Origin: Collinsella aerofaciens
GTDB lineage: Bacteria > Actinomycetota > Coriobacteriia > Coriobacteriales > Coriobacteriaceae
Length of the DNA: 57,095 bases
Assembly: GCF_028207065.1 (NCBI RefSeq)
Contig: NZ_JAQLFP010000015.1
Coordinates: 1 to 57,095, forward strand
Direction of reading: 5' to 3'
In this document: positions 43,379-52,587 of the stretch, piece by piece
Layout: the number at the start of each line of letters is the position of its first letter
Numbering within the stretch: position 1 is the stretch's first letter
Translations under genes and position numbers: made by a program
Notes under the pieces: model-generated
What the model saw: the letters and a program-made list of their open reading frames with translations, nothing else
The model's database searches: none
Told to the model about the DNA's origin: nothing

Positions 43379-46153
43379 GTGAGTCTCGGCAGCAAACTAT
43401 CTAACGCAAAGGTCTCCTTTGCGATATTTAAGCGCGACATTAAGCGACTGCTTATGAACCCCGTCGCCCTGGTGGTTACCTTGGGCGTGTGCGTCATTCC
43501 CTCGCTGTATGCCTGGTACAACATCGTTGCCAACTGGGATCCGTACGGAAATACCCAGGGCATTAAAATCGCCATCGCCAACAACGATCAGGGCACCCAG
43601 AACGACCTAGTGGGCGAGCTCAATGCAGGCGATAAGGTGGTCGACCAGCTCAAGGAAAACGATCAGCTGGGCTGGACCTTCGTCGACTCGGCTGCCGATG
43701 CCAAAGAGGGCGTCGAGAGCGGGGAATACTACGCGGCGATCGTAATCCCCAAGAACTTCTCCGACAATCTTGTCTCGATGCTCGATGGCAATTACCATCA
43801 GCCGAAGCTCACCTATTACGTCAATGAGAAGAAGAGCGCCATTGCGCCCAAGGTCACCGATACCGGTGCCAACACCATCGAGGAGCAGATCAACTCGGAG
43901 TTTGTCTCCACGGTGGGCGAGACTGTTGCCAGTATCGCCAAGGATGCCGGTGTCGATTTAAAGGACAAGGCAACCCAGACTCAGGACTCGCTGACAAGTT
44001 CGGTGTCCGAGGCATCCGACACCTTGGGTGAGGTGCGCGATTCGATTGGCGATATGAATGCCGCCATCGATAAGACGAGTGGCGCTATCGCCTCGGCTGA
44101 TGCGGCGCTTGCCGGCTTGCAAGGTCAGGCACCGTCGCTGACGCAGGCAATCTCCCAGGGCAACGACCTGCTGGGCGAGGCTCGCGCCACGGCGGGCAAC
44201 TCTATCACCTCGCTCTCCAAGGCACTCTCGGAAGGTAGCCTTGCACTCACCAAGACGTCAGCCTCCGCGAACGCTGCGATTGGCAAGCTAACGGGTACGG
44301 TCACATCTACGACCACCCGCATCGACAACTCGCTCGAGTCTCTCCAGGCGACGATCGATCACAATAAGGCCGTTATCGGGCACTTGGAGATTCTCGTTAA
44401 TGACACGTCGACAGGTTCCGAGGAAATTGACGCGCGCATTGTATCGACCATCGATTCGCTTCGCGAGCAAAACCAGAAGCTGCAGAGCATCAAGGATGGC
44501 CTTTCTGCACAGTCGAGCGCCATGGCAAACGACGCTACGGCAATCTCGAACGCGAGCAACGCACTCAACGCGGCAATTCAGACCGGTACGGCTAACCTCG
44601 GTCAGGCTCAGACCGATCTGGGTCAGAACGCACTTCCGAAGGCTTCGAGCGCGCTTGACTCCTTTGCCGCCGTTTCGGGCGATTTGACCGGCATTGTGTC
44701 GGGTGTGACCCCCACGATAGCGAGCGCGCGCGGCACGCTGGCGCAGCTCGACGCCACGCTCAAGCAGGCAAAGACCACGCTGTCCCAAACCGACGCCTCC
44801 CTTGCCAAGGTTCAGGACAAGCTCGCGACCGCCGCCAATGACATTGCGGCGCTGCAGACCTCTGAGTCTATGGGCGAGTTAGCCGACCTCATGGACGTCG
44901 ACGTCAATGACGTGGCAGATTTCATGGCATCTCCGGTTGAGCTGACGTCCAAGTCAATCTATCCGGTCAAGAGCTTTGGCTCGGGCATCGCGCCCTTCTA
45001 CACCAATCTGGCGCTGTGGGTAGGCGGCTATGTGCTCATCGCTATCTATAAACTCGAGGTCGACCGCGAGGGCATCGGTAGCTTTACGGCGCGTCAGGGC
45101 TACTTTGGCCGCTGGCTGCTGCTGGTGATCCTGGGCGCGTTCCAGGCCATTATCGTTACGGTGGGCGACCTGGTCATTGGCGTTCAGTGCGTCAATCCGC
45201 TGCTCTTTGTACTGGGCGGCATCGCTATTTCGTTCACCTACGTCAACATCATCTATGCGCTGTCCACCACGTTTAAGCATATCGGTAAAGCCATTGGCGT
45301 CATCCTCGTCATTGTGCAGATCCCCGGCTCGTCGGGCATGTATCCCATCGAGATGATGCCCGGCTTCTTCCAATGGCTGCATCCGCTGCTGCCCTTCACC
45401 TATGGCATCAACCTGCTGCGCGAGACCGTCGGTGGCATGTATTCGTTCAACTACCTGTTCAACCTGTGCATCCTGGGCGTGTTCCTTGCCATCGCACTCT
45501 TTATCGGTCTGCAGCTGCGTCCGCTGCTGCTCAACCTCAACCTGCTCTTTGACAAGCAGCTTTCCACGACGGGCCTCATGATCTGCGAGTCCAACGACCT
45601 GCCGCGCCAGCGCTATTCGCTGCGCACGGCCATGCGCGTCATGCTCGATTCGGATTCGTACCGTCGCGAGCTGCTCGATCATGCCGTGGCGTTTGAGCAT
45701 CGCTACCCGTACTACATCAAGGGCGGTTTTGCCGCCGTGGTAGGCGTGCAGGCTCTGCTCTTTGTGCTTTCGACGGTGCTCGATATCGACAATAACGGCA
45801 AGATCATCCTGCTCGTTATCTGGATCATTTCGGTTATCGCCATCTGCGGCTGGCTCATCAACATCGAATACATCCGTGCGAGCCTCAATACCCAGATGCG
45901 TATCTCGGCGCTTTCGGACGAGGACCTTTGCCGCGAGATGCGCGAGCACACGGCTGCCATCCCTGCCGCCCGTCGCATGTTTGGTCTCAACGCCAGCGAG
46001 CGTGGCGCCAAGGGAGGCGAACAGCCTACGAGCCGTCTGTCGCATATCGGTGCGCATCGTAAGGCTCAAGATGCCGACGGCGCTGACAACGTAAACGGAA
46101 ACGACGGGGACACCACCTCGCTTGGCAAGCACTCTAAAGGAGGTGAGGCATAA
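43379..46153 (+). CDS. YhgE/Pip family membrane protein (first of two)
   Basis: About 924 residues. One N-terminal membrane helix (ALVVTLGVCVIPSLYAWYN) with the family motif NWDPYGNT after it, a long extracytoplasmic region with coiled-coil heptads (about 160-490), then five to six C-terminal helices of the ABC-2 permease type and a cytoplasmic tail. YhgE/Pip proteins are linked to phage receptor function and to type VII-like or lipid export; the role here is not known. GTG 43379 (GGATGG upstream) is preferred; ATG 43364 lacks a ribosome site. Confidence 0.85.
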   Translation: MSLGSKLSNAKVSFAIFKRDIKRLLMNPVALVVTLGVCVIPSLYAWYNIVANWDPYGNTQGIKIAIANNDQGTQNDLVGELNAGDKVVDQLKENDQLGWTFVDSAADAKEGVESGEYYAAIVIPKNFSDNLVSMLDGNYHQPKLTYYVNEKKSAIAPKVTDTGANTIEEQINSEFVSTVGETVASIAKDAGVDLKDKATQTQDSLTSSVSEASDTLGEVRDSIGDMNAAIDKTSGAIASADAALAGLQGQAPSLTQAISQGNDLLGEARATAGNSITSLSKALSEGSLALTKTSASANAAIGKLTGTVTSTTTRIDNSLESLQATIDHNKAVIGHLEILVNDTSTGSEEIDARIVSTIDSLREQNQKLQSIKDGLSAQSSAMANDATAISNASNALNAAIQTGTANLGQAQTDLGQNALPKASSALDSFAAVSGDLTGIVSGVTPTIASARGTLAQLDATLKQAKTTLSQTDASLAKVQDKLATAANDIAALQTSESMGELADLMDVDVNDVADFMASPVELTSKSIYPVKSFGSGIAPFYTNLALWVGGYVLIAIYKLEVDREGIGSFTARQGYFGRWLLLVILGAFQAIIVTVGDLVIGVQCVNPLLFVLGGIAISFTYVNIIYALSTTFKHIGKAIGVILVIVQIPGSSGMYPIEMMPGFFQWLHPLLPFTYGINLLRETVGGMYSFNYLFNLCILGVFLAIALFIGLQLRPLLLNLNLLFDKQLSTTGLMICESNDLPRQRYSLRTAMRVMLDSDSYRRELLDHAVAFEHRYPYYIKGGFAAVVGVQALLFVLSTVLDIDNNGKIILLVIWIISVIAICGWLINIEYIRASLNTQMRISALSDEDLCREMREHTAAIPAARRMFGLNASERGAKGGEQPTSRLSHIGAHRKAQDADGADNVNGNDGDTTSLGKHSKGGEA

Positions 46154-48343
46154 ATGAAAAACATCCTGCACCTGTTTAAGCGCGATGTCCAAAACGTGTC
46201 TCGCTCCGTGATCGGCATGGTCGTCGTGATGGGCCTGATCATCGTGCCATGTCTCTATGCATGGTTTAACATCGCCGGAAGCTGGGATCCGTACGGCAAC
46301 ACCGGCAACCTTAAGATCGCCGTGGTCAACACTGATGAGGGTTACGAGAGCGATCTGATTCCCGTCGAGGTCAACGTGGGCGAAAACGTAACCGCCACCC
46401 TGCGCGGCAACGAGAACTTCGACTGGGTTGTGCTCAACGATCGCGATAAGGCCATCGATGGCGTCAAGTCGGGCGCGTACTACGCTGCCGTCGTTATCCC
46501 TAAAACGTTTAGCGCCGACATGATGACGCTTTTCTCGACCGAGGTGAAGCACGCCGATATCGAGTTCTACGAGAACCAGAAGGCTAACGCCATCGCACAG
46601 ATCGTGACTGAAAAGGGCTCGAGCGCCGTCCAGAGTCAGGTCAACGAGACCTTTACCAAGACCATCACGACCATCGGCCTTAAGACCGTGTCCAGCCTGC
46701 TCGACTATATGAGTACCGACCAGGTGAGCAACTTTATCGCCAATCTGTCCTCGACGCTGGGCGATTCGGTCGAGGACCTGCAGGACGTTCAGGCGAGTGC
46801 GACGTCGCTCGCGGGCATTTTGAGCTCCACGTCCGATTCACTGACATCGGCGGGCGGCATGCTCAAGCAGACGGGCACCGTTGATGAGTCGACGAAGCAG
46901 CTGATGGAGCACGCCAAGAGCGGCATCAATGATTCCAAGGAAGCGCTCAAGGCCGCCAACGATGCCGTTGACGCGGCGATTGACGGAAGCGCGGGCTCGT
47001 TCGACAACGTGTCCGCCGAGCTTGCGAAGGCATTCTATGCCGCGAATCAGCATGTTCACCTTACGGTGTCTCAGCTCAACGAAGTCGCAGCGGCGCTCAA
47101 TACGCGTGCTGACGATATCGATGCGATGGCCGATCAGCTCCGCAACCTTGCCGACCAGGTGAGTGATGACAAGCTCAAAGACGGTCTCGAGTCCGCTGCG
47201 ACGTCGCTGGGCAGAATTGCCGTGGAGTACCGCAACAATGCGAAGGACCTGACGGCGACCGCAAAGTCCCTTTCGGACGGCATGGCGGAGGTCAACAACT
47301 CGCGTGCCGAGGTCGACCAGGCCATCGCCGATGCCAAGGCGGGTATCTCGGGAGCCAAGTCCGACTACGATTCCACGTTCTCGGTTAAGGCCAAGGAGCT
47401 CAAGAAGACCATTTCGGGCGTTCTGGATTCCCTGAACGGTATCTCGGGTGACTTGGATAGCGCTGTGAGCGGTCTGACCGACGCCTCTGGCTCGCTCGCA
47501 AAGGGCCTCTCCAAGGCTGCGACGCTGGTCAACAAGGCTTCTGATCAGTTGGGCGAGGCGTCGGACAAGATCAGCGCTTTTAAGGACGAGCTTGATAGCG
47601 CTCTGATGTCGGGTGACCTGGCCATGATTAAGACAATGATTGGCAACGACCCCGAGGGCCTCGCCGTGTCGCTTTCCGGCCCCGTCGCGCTCGACCGCAA
47701 ACCGGTCTATCCGATCCGCAACTACGGTTCGGCCATGGCACCGTTCTACACGATTCTGTCGCTGTGGGTGGGCTCGATTGTACTGGCGGCCATGATGAAG
47801 GTCTCGGTTGACGATGAGCTCATCAACGAGCTGATCCCCGTGCGCCTGCACGAGATCTACCTGGGCCGCTACCTGTTCTTTGGAGGTCTGGCCCTGCTGC
47901 AGGCGACACTCGTGTGCGCGGGCGACATCCTGTTCTTTGGCATTCAGTGCGACAACCCGCTGCAATTTGTGCTGGCGGGTTGGGTCGCGAGTCTCGTGTT
48001 CTCCAATATCGTCTACACGCTTACGGTTTCGTTTGGCGATATCGGCAAGGCGCTCGCCGTCGTGCTGTTGGTTATGCAGGTCGGCGGTTCGGGCGGTACG
48101 TTCCCCATCGAGATGACCGGCCCTGTGTTCCAGGCGATCTATCCGTTCCTGCCGTTCACCCACGGCATCAACGCCATGCATGCCGCCATGGCTGGCGCCT
48201 ACCATATGGAGTACTGGATTGAGCTAGGCATTCTGGCGAGCTATCTGATTCCGTCGCTGGCACTGGGCGTCGTCTTCCGCCGCCCGGTCATCAAAGCCAA
48301 CGACTGGATCATCGAAAAGCTGGAGTCAACCAAATTGATTTAG
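46154..48343 (+). CDS. YhgE/Pip family membrane protein (second of two)
   Basis: 729 residues with the same layout as the gene before it: N-terminal helix, NIAGSWDPYGNT motif, coiled-coil extracytoplasmic region, and a C-terminal block starting KPVYPIRNYGSAMAPFYTIL with several helices. RBS AAAGGAGGTGA just before the ATG; it starts directly after the stop of the first gene. The two products probably form a heteromeric complex. Confidence 0.87.
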   Translation: MKNILHLFKRDVQNVSRSVIGMVVVMGLIIVPCLYAWFNIAGSWDPYGNTGNLKIAVVNTDEGYESDLIPVEVNVGENVTATLRGNENFDWVVLNDRDKAIDGVKSGAYYAAVVIPKTFSADMMTLFSTEVKHADIEFYENQKANAIAQIVTEKGSSAVQSQVNETFTKTITTIGLKTVSSLLDYMSTDQVSNFIANLSSTLGDSVEDLQDVQASATSLAGILSSTSDSLTSAGGMLKQTGTVDESTKQLMEHAKSGINDSKEALKAANDAVDAAIDGSAGSFDNVSAELAKAFYAANQHVHLTVSQLNEVAAALNTRADDIDAMADQLRNLADQVSDDKLKDGLESAATSLGRIAVEYRNNAKDLTATAKSLSDGMAEVNNSRAEVDQAIADAKAGISGAKSDYDSTFSVKAKELKKTISGVLDSLNGISGDLDSAVSGLTDASGSLAKGLSKAATLVNKASDQLGEASDKISAFKDELDSALMSGDLAMIKTMIGNDPEGLAVSLSGPVALDRKPVYPIRNYGSAMAPFYTILSLWVGSIVLAAMMKVSVDDELINELIPVRLHEIYLGRYLFFGGLALLQATLVCAGDILFFGIQCDNPLQFVLAGWVASLVFSNIVYTLTVSFGDIGKALAVVLLVMQVGGSGGTFPIEMTGPVFQAIYPFLPFTHGINAMHAAMAGAYHMEYWIELGILASYLIPSLALGVVFRRPVIKANDWIIEKLESTKLI

Positions 48344-48438
48344 TTCAGCCACGTAAACGCTGTCAGAACATCGAGGTCTTCCAGTTTGACACTTTATTAT
48401 GCTGGATTGCGATGCAACGCTGGTTGTTGCTACAGTAG

Positions 48439-48474
48439 CGGGGCGTGCCGGGGGTCCGGTGCGCCCCGTTTTAT
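48439..48474 (+). terminator. Terminator after the YhgE pair
   Basis: CGGGGCGTGCC / GGTGCGCCCCG stem (two G-U pairs) followed by TTTTATTT. Confidence 0.8.
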
Positions 48475-48543
48475 TTGACCATGAGGCGGCACGCGGCCAT
48501 GCACGTGCGGACACCACGCCCAGACTGAGCGCGAGGATGCCCT

Positions 48544-49527
48544 ATGGCTCAGAATGCCGTTGATGAAATCGAAAACATGCCCGATAGCCCTGTAGCGCGC
48601 GAAGACCTGGGTGCCGGCGGCACCTCCCGCGGCGCCGGCGCGCGTTCTCCGTTCTTCTGGAAGGTCTTGCTGCTTTCGGTGGCGGTCATCTGGGGCTATT
48701 CCTTTACCACCATGAAAGATGCGCTCGATACCATTCCGGTGTTCGAGCTGGTCTACGTTCGCTTTCTCCCGGCGTCACTGGTTATGTTTGCTATTTTCCA
48801 TAAGCGCATCATCGCTCATTTCAATGCCCGCAACCTGATCGTCGGGCTGGGCATGGGTGCGCTCATGTGGGGAGCATACGGACTGCAAACGATTGGCCTG
48901 GCGCAGACCACGGCAGGCAAGAGTGCATTTTTGACGGGCACGTACTGTATCCTTGTGCCGTTTGCCAGCTATGTCCTGAGCGGCGAAAAGCTCACCCGCT
49001 ATAACCTGGGTGCGGCACTGCTGTGCCTGGCGGGCATTGGCCTGGTGGCACTCGATAGCGTCGAGTTCAATGCTGGAGATGTCATCACGCTGGGCGGCGC
49101 GGTCTTCTTTGCTATCCAGATGGCAGTGACCGCCAAGTATGGTCGCAAGATGGACATCAACGTCATCACGTTTTGGATGTTTGTGGGCAATGGCGTGTTG
49201 AGTCTGGTCTCGTCGCTGCTGTTCGAAACCCAGGCGCCTCTGTCTGTGTGGACGCCGAGCTTTATCGCCGTGATGGCCTTTCTTTCGGTGGGCTGCACGT
49301 GCGTGGCCCTGCTCATTCAAAACGTCGGCCTGGCGCACGTCCCGGCCTCGACGGGCTCGCTGCTCCTTTCGATGGAGTCGCCTTCGGGCGTGCTGTTCTC
49401 GGTGCTGCTGATGGGGGAGGCGCTCACCTCGCGCCTGCTTGCCGGCTTTGTGCTTATCTTCCTGTCGATTATCTTGAGCGAGACTCACTTCGATTTTTTG
49501 CGTCGAAAGCCGCGCTCGCAATTGTAA
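48544..49527 (+). CDS. EamA/DMT family transporter
   Basis: 327 residues with ten predicted helices in two EamA repeats (first starts LLSVAVIWGYSFTTMKDAL, second near GAVFFAIQMAVTAKY). Inner-membrane exporter of small metabolites; substrate unknown. The N-terminal 35 residues are hydrophilic. GAGGATG precedes the ATG. Confidence 0.88.
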   Translation: MAQNAVDEIENMPDSPVAREDLGAGGTSRGAGARSPFFWKVLLLSVAVIWGYSFTTMKDALDTIPVFELVYVRFLPASLVMFAIFHKRIIAHFNARNLIVGLGMGALMWGAYGLQTIGLAQTTAGKSAFLTGTYCILVPFASYVLSGEKLTRYNLGAALLCLAGIGLVALDSVEFNAGDVITLGGAVFFAIQMAVTAKYGRKMDINVITFWMFVGNGVLSLVSSLLFETQAPLSVWTPSFIAVMAFLSVGCTCVALLIQNVGLAHVPASTGSLLLSMESPSGVLFSVLLMGEALTSRLLAGFVLIFLSIILSETHFDFLRRKPRSQL

Positions 49528-49538
49528 ACAACTTGTTG

Positions 49539-49565
49539 CGCCGCCCTCCTGGGGCGGCGTTTTTT
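49539..49565 (+). terminator. Terminator after the EamA gene
   Basis: CGCCGCCC / GGGCGGCG stem followed by TTTTTT. Confidence 0.88.
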
Positions 49566-49643
49566 ATGACTCGCCTTTAAAGTTGTACCTTGCACTTTAC
49601 GCTATCAAAGTGCTTACTGCAAAAACGTTACTGGAGGGCATTT

Positions 49644-50939
49644 ATGGCACCAGCTCAGTCCGATCTTCAACCGCAATCAGCGCCCAAGGCCACCGCAGCG
49701 GCGCAGGCCGCTATCGGTGACGGTCTCGTTGCAGAAGCTCAGGCTTTTGCAGACGAGCTCGCTGCGTGGCGACACGATTTACACCAGATGCCCGAGCTGG
49801 GTAATAGCCTCCCACAGACCTCTGCGTATATTCAAGCGCGCCTGACCGAGATGGAAATCCCATTTGCCACGCTCGTCGATGGTTCCTGTGTCGTGGGCCT
49901 TGTCGGCGCCGGTGCCGCCGCGGCCCAGGGCAATGGCGTCTGCACGGACGAACAGGCCGGTACGGTCATCATGCTCCGTGGCGACATGGATGCCCTGCCC
50001 GTTGCCGAAGAGTCAGGCGAGCCTTTCGCCTCTACGAACGGCTGCATGCACGCATGTGGACACGATATGCACGCGACGGCGTTGCTTGGAGCGGCGCGCC
50101 TGCTCAAGGCCCGCGAGTCTGCGCTTGTCGACGCCAACGCCACGGTTAAGTTGCTGTTCCAGCCGGGCGAGGAAACCTTTGAGGGTGCCCGCGCCGCCAT
50201 CGCCGACGGTCTGCTGCAGAACCCGCGTCCCCAGGCCGCCTTTGCCATGCATGTCAATAGCCAGTCGCCGCTTGGCCTGGTGCTCTACGGCAGCCCGGCG
50301 CTCTCGGGCGTGTACGGTTTTCGCATCACGCTTCAGGGCAAGGGCGGCCATGGCTCGAGCCCCGAGATCTGCATCGACCCCATCACGGCCGGCGTCCATG
50401 TGCATCTGGCGCTTCAGGAGCTTATCTCTCGCGAGGTGCCGGCGGCCAAGGAGGTCGCGCTTACCGTTGGCAAGTTCGCCGGCGGTCAGGCCGCAAATGT
50501 CATCCCCGACACTTGTGTGCTCGAGGGAACGCTGCGTGGCTTCGACGTCGAGCTCATGGAGCACCTCAAGACCCGCATCGCGGAGGTCGTCAAAGGCGTT
50601 GCCACGACCTATCGTACGCCGGCGACTATCGAGACACTCTCGGATGTTCCCCCGCTCGTACTCGACGACGGCATGACGCAGGCGTCGCTTGGCTACGTGG
50701 GCGCGGTGCTGCCCAAGTCCGCCTTCCTGCCGCTGTTCCACGCCATGGCGAGCGAGGACTTCGCGTTGATCTCGAGCGAGATCCCGAGCGCGTACTTTAC
50801 CGTGGGCGCTGCTGTGACTGATACGGACGAGCATTTTGCTCAGCATCATCCCAAGGCACGTTTTAGCGATGCCGAGCTTCCCCTTGGCGCCGCGGCTTAT
50901 GCCGCCGTCGCTTTGGGCTACATCGCCGACCACCGGTAG
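49644..50939 (+). CDS. M20 family amidohydrolase (hippurate / N-acyl-amino-acid hydrolase type)
   Basis: 431 residues. M20D motifs: WRHDLHQMPELG, MLRGDMDALPVAEE, MHACGHDMHATALLGAARLL (metal ligands Cys/His) and FQPGEET. The lid domain with KGGHGSSPE follows, and the final metal His is in HAMASEDFA. It cleaves N-acyl amino acids or peptides; the exact substrate is not visible. RBS GGAGGG. Followed by an OFA-type carrier that may import the substrate. Confidence 0.9.
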   Translation: MAPAQSDLQPQSAPKATAAAQAAIGDGLVAEAQAFADELAAWRHDLHQMPELGNSLPQTSAYIQARLTEMEIPFATLVDGSCVVGLVGAGAAAAQGNGVCTDEQAGTVIMLRGDMDALPVAEESGEPFASTNGCMHACGHDMHATALLGAARLLKARESALVDANATVKLLFQPGEETFEGARAAIADGLLQNPRPQAAFAMHVNSQSPLGLVLYGSPALSGVYGFRITLQGKGGHGSSPEICIDPITAGVHVHLALQELISREVPAAKEVALTVGKFAGGQAANVIPDTCVLEGTLRGFDVELMEHLKTRIAEVVKGVATTYRTPATIETLSDVPPLVLDDGMTQASLGYVGAVLPKSAFLPLFHAMASEDFALISSEIPSAYFTVGAAVTDTDEHFAQHHPKARFSDAELPLGAAAYAAVALGYIADHR

Positions 50940-50978
50940 CACCCAATCTTGCTACTCGTTTGCTTAAAAAGGAACAGT

Positions 50979-52283
50979 ATGTCTCAGCAACGTAAGTTCT
51001 TCCCCGGCTGGCTCGTGGTGGCCTCCGGCTTTGTGATCATGGCCACGTGCTACACCATTTTCGTCAACTGCATGAGCCTGTTCCAGCCGCTCATCGTCAG
51101 CGACTTGGGGATATCTCTTGCGCAGTACAACATCTCCAATGCGATCTCCACGGTGGTGAGCGTTATCGGATCGCTTGTCATTGGCCATGTTGCCGACAAG
51201 GTTAGTGGTCGTATTTTGGGTTCGCTTACCGTCATCGCCACCTCGGCGGTGCTCGTGGGCATGAGCTTTGTCGGTGAGCTGTGGCAGGTCTACGTGCTCT
51301 TTGCCGTCTCGGGCTGCTTCGCCGTCGCATCGACCCGTCTGCTTATTAGCCTGGTGACCGCTAATTGGTTTACCGCCAAGCGCGGTCTTGCCATCTCCAT
51401 CGCGCTTTCGGGCTCGGGCTTTGGCGGTGCCATCCTTTCGCCGATTGTGAGTTCACTTATCGTGAGCGTGGGTTGGCGCTCCGCCTTTCTGGTGCTTGCC
51501 GCCGTCTGCATGGTGGCGGCGCTGCCCATCACGGCGTATTCCTTCCGCACCAAACCTTCCGAGATTGGCCTGAAGCCGCTCGGCGAGAACCCGGGCGATC
51601 CGTCCGTCTCGACGGCTGGCGACAAGGACGAGCGCACGGCGCCCGAGGTTAACGTTGGCTGGTCTCGCATCAAGAAGAGCCCGGCGTTTTGGCTGCTCGT
51701 CGTCGCCTTTCTCTTTATGGGCCTCGTTAACGGCGCCATTTTGCCCAACCAGGTCACCAACATGACGAGCGTTACCGTCAACGGTGCCAAGATCGTCACG
51801 GGTGGCCACGACCCCATGTGGGCCGGTACGGTTCTTTCGGCCTACATGGTCACCGTCGTTATCGCCAAGATTTCGCTCGGCGCCATTTACGACCGTTTTG
51901 GCCTGCGCTTTGGCAATGTGCTGGGTTCTGTCGCGTGCATCATCGCCTGCGCCGCCCTGTGCTTTCCCGCAACCGACCTTGGCCCCATTGTGGCTGCCAT
52001 TAGCTTTGGAATCGGAACGTGCATGGGCACCATCACGCCTACCATTGCCGCGTCCAAGCAGTTTGGCATGGCCGACCTGGGCAAGGTAACGGGCGCCATC
52101 ACCTCGCTCGAGATGGTTGGCGGCACGGTGGGCGCCATCGTCTCGGGAATACTGTTCGATGCCACGGGCTCCTTTACGAGCACATGGATCGTGTGCCTGG
52201 CGTGCTCGGTGGCAATGCTGGTGTTCCTGCTGGCGTCTGAGCCCATCGCGGCTAAGCTGCGCGCGAGCGTGGCGGGGGAGTAG
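50979..52283 (+). CDS. MFS transporter, OFA (oxalate/formate antiporter-like) type
   Basis: 434 residues with twelve helices in two halves split by a hydrophilic loop (about 195-235). The start GWLVVASGFVIMATCYTIFV is typical of OFA-family carriers. Monocarboxylate transport is likely; the substrate is unknown. AAGGA precedes the ATG at 50979. Forty bases after the amidohydrolase. Confidence 0.87.
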   Translation: MSQQRKFFPGWLVVASGFVIMATCYTIFVNCMSLFQPLIVSDLGISLAQYNISNAISTVVSVIGSLVIGHVADKVSGRILGSLTVIATSAVLVGMSFVGELWQVYVLFAVSGCFAVASTRLLISLVTANWFTAKRGLAISIALSGSGFGGAILSPIVSSLIVSVGWRSAFLVLAAVCMVAALPITAYSFRTKPSEIGLKPLGENPGDPSVSTAGDKDERTAPEVNVGWSRIKKSPAFWLLVVAFLFMGLVNGAILPNQVTNMTSVTVNGAKIVTGGHDPMWAGTVLSAYMVTVVIAKISLGAIYDRFGLRFGNVLGSVACIIACAALCFPATDLGPIVAAISFGIGTCMGTITPTIAASKQFGMADLGKVTGAITSLEMVGGTVGAIVSGILFDATGSFTSTWIVCLACSVAMLVFLLASEPIAAKLRASVAGE

Positions 52284-52587
52284 GGACGACGTCGCTCGTA
52301 GCTCTTTGCCCCGTTTTGTCCGTGGCTGCCTTGGAAGCCGAATGGATGCTCGTACCGTCATTCGGTTTCCCATGCAGCCACGGGCTCAAGAGATGACCCG
52401 AAGTCTTTCCGTCCAACGGATTTTGTGATCCGAAGAGGCGGAAGGATTGCAGATTGCACACCGCGGCGGTGCATCTGGCCGAACGAGTCCCCATACCCTC
52501 GTTCGGTCAGACGCGCCGCCGCTGTTTGTGTTTGTGCCGTATAATGTCCACTACCTATGACGCGATACAAAAGAAAGGTGTTTGCCC
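52284..52587. other. Structured intergenic region upstream of hisS
   Basis: Three hairpin units in a row: 52320-52383 (CCGTGGCTGC / GCAGCCACGG outside, CCGAATG / CATTCGG inside), 52404-52447 (CTTTCCG / CGGAAGG outside, CGGAT / ATCCG inside), and 52463-52522 (GCGGCGGTGC / GCGCCGCCGC outside, CCGAACGAG / CTCGTTCGG inside). A TATAAT -10 box for hisS is at 52540-52545, after the hairpins, so they are not in the hisS leader. No T-box core is present. Confidence 0.6.
52540..52545 (+). promoter_or_regulatory. -10 box of hisS
   Basis: Perfect TATAAT 42 bases before the ATG; the -35 position falls in the right arm of the third upstream hairpin and is GC-rich. Confidence 0.5.

Noticed and set aside
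52284..52587. T-box riboswitch before hisS
   Set aside because: No AGGGTGGNACCGCG-like core and no antiterminator; the likely promoter is downstream of the hairpins.
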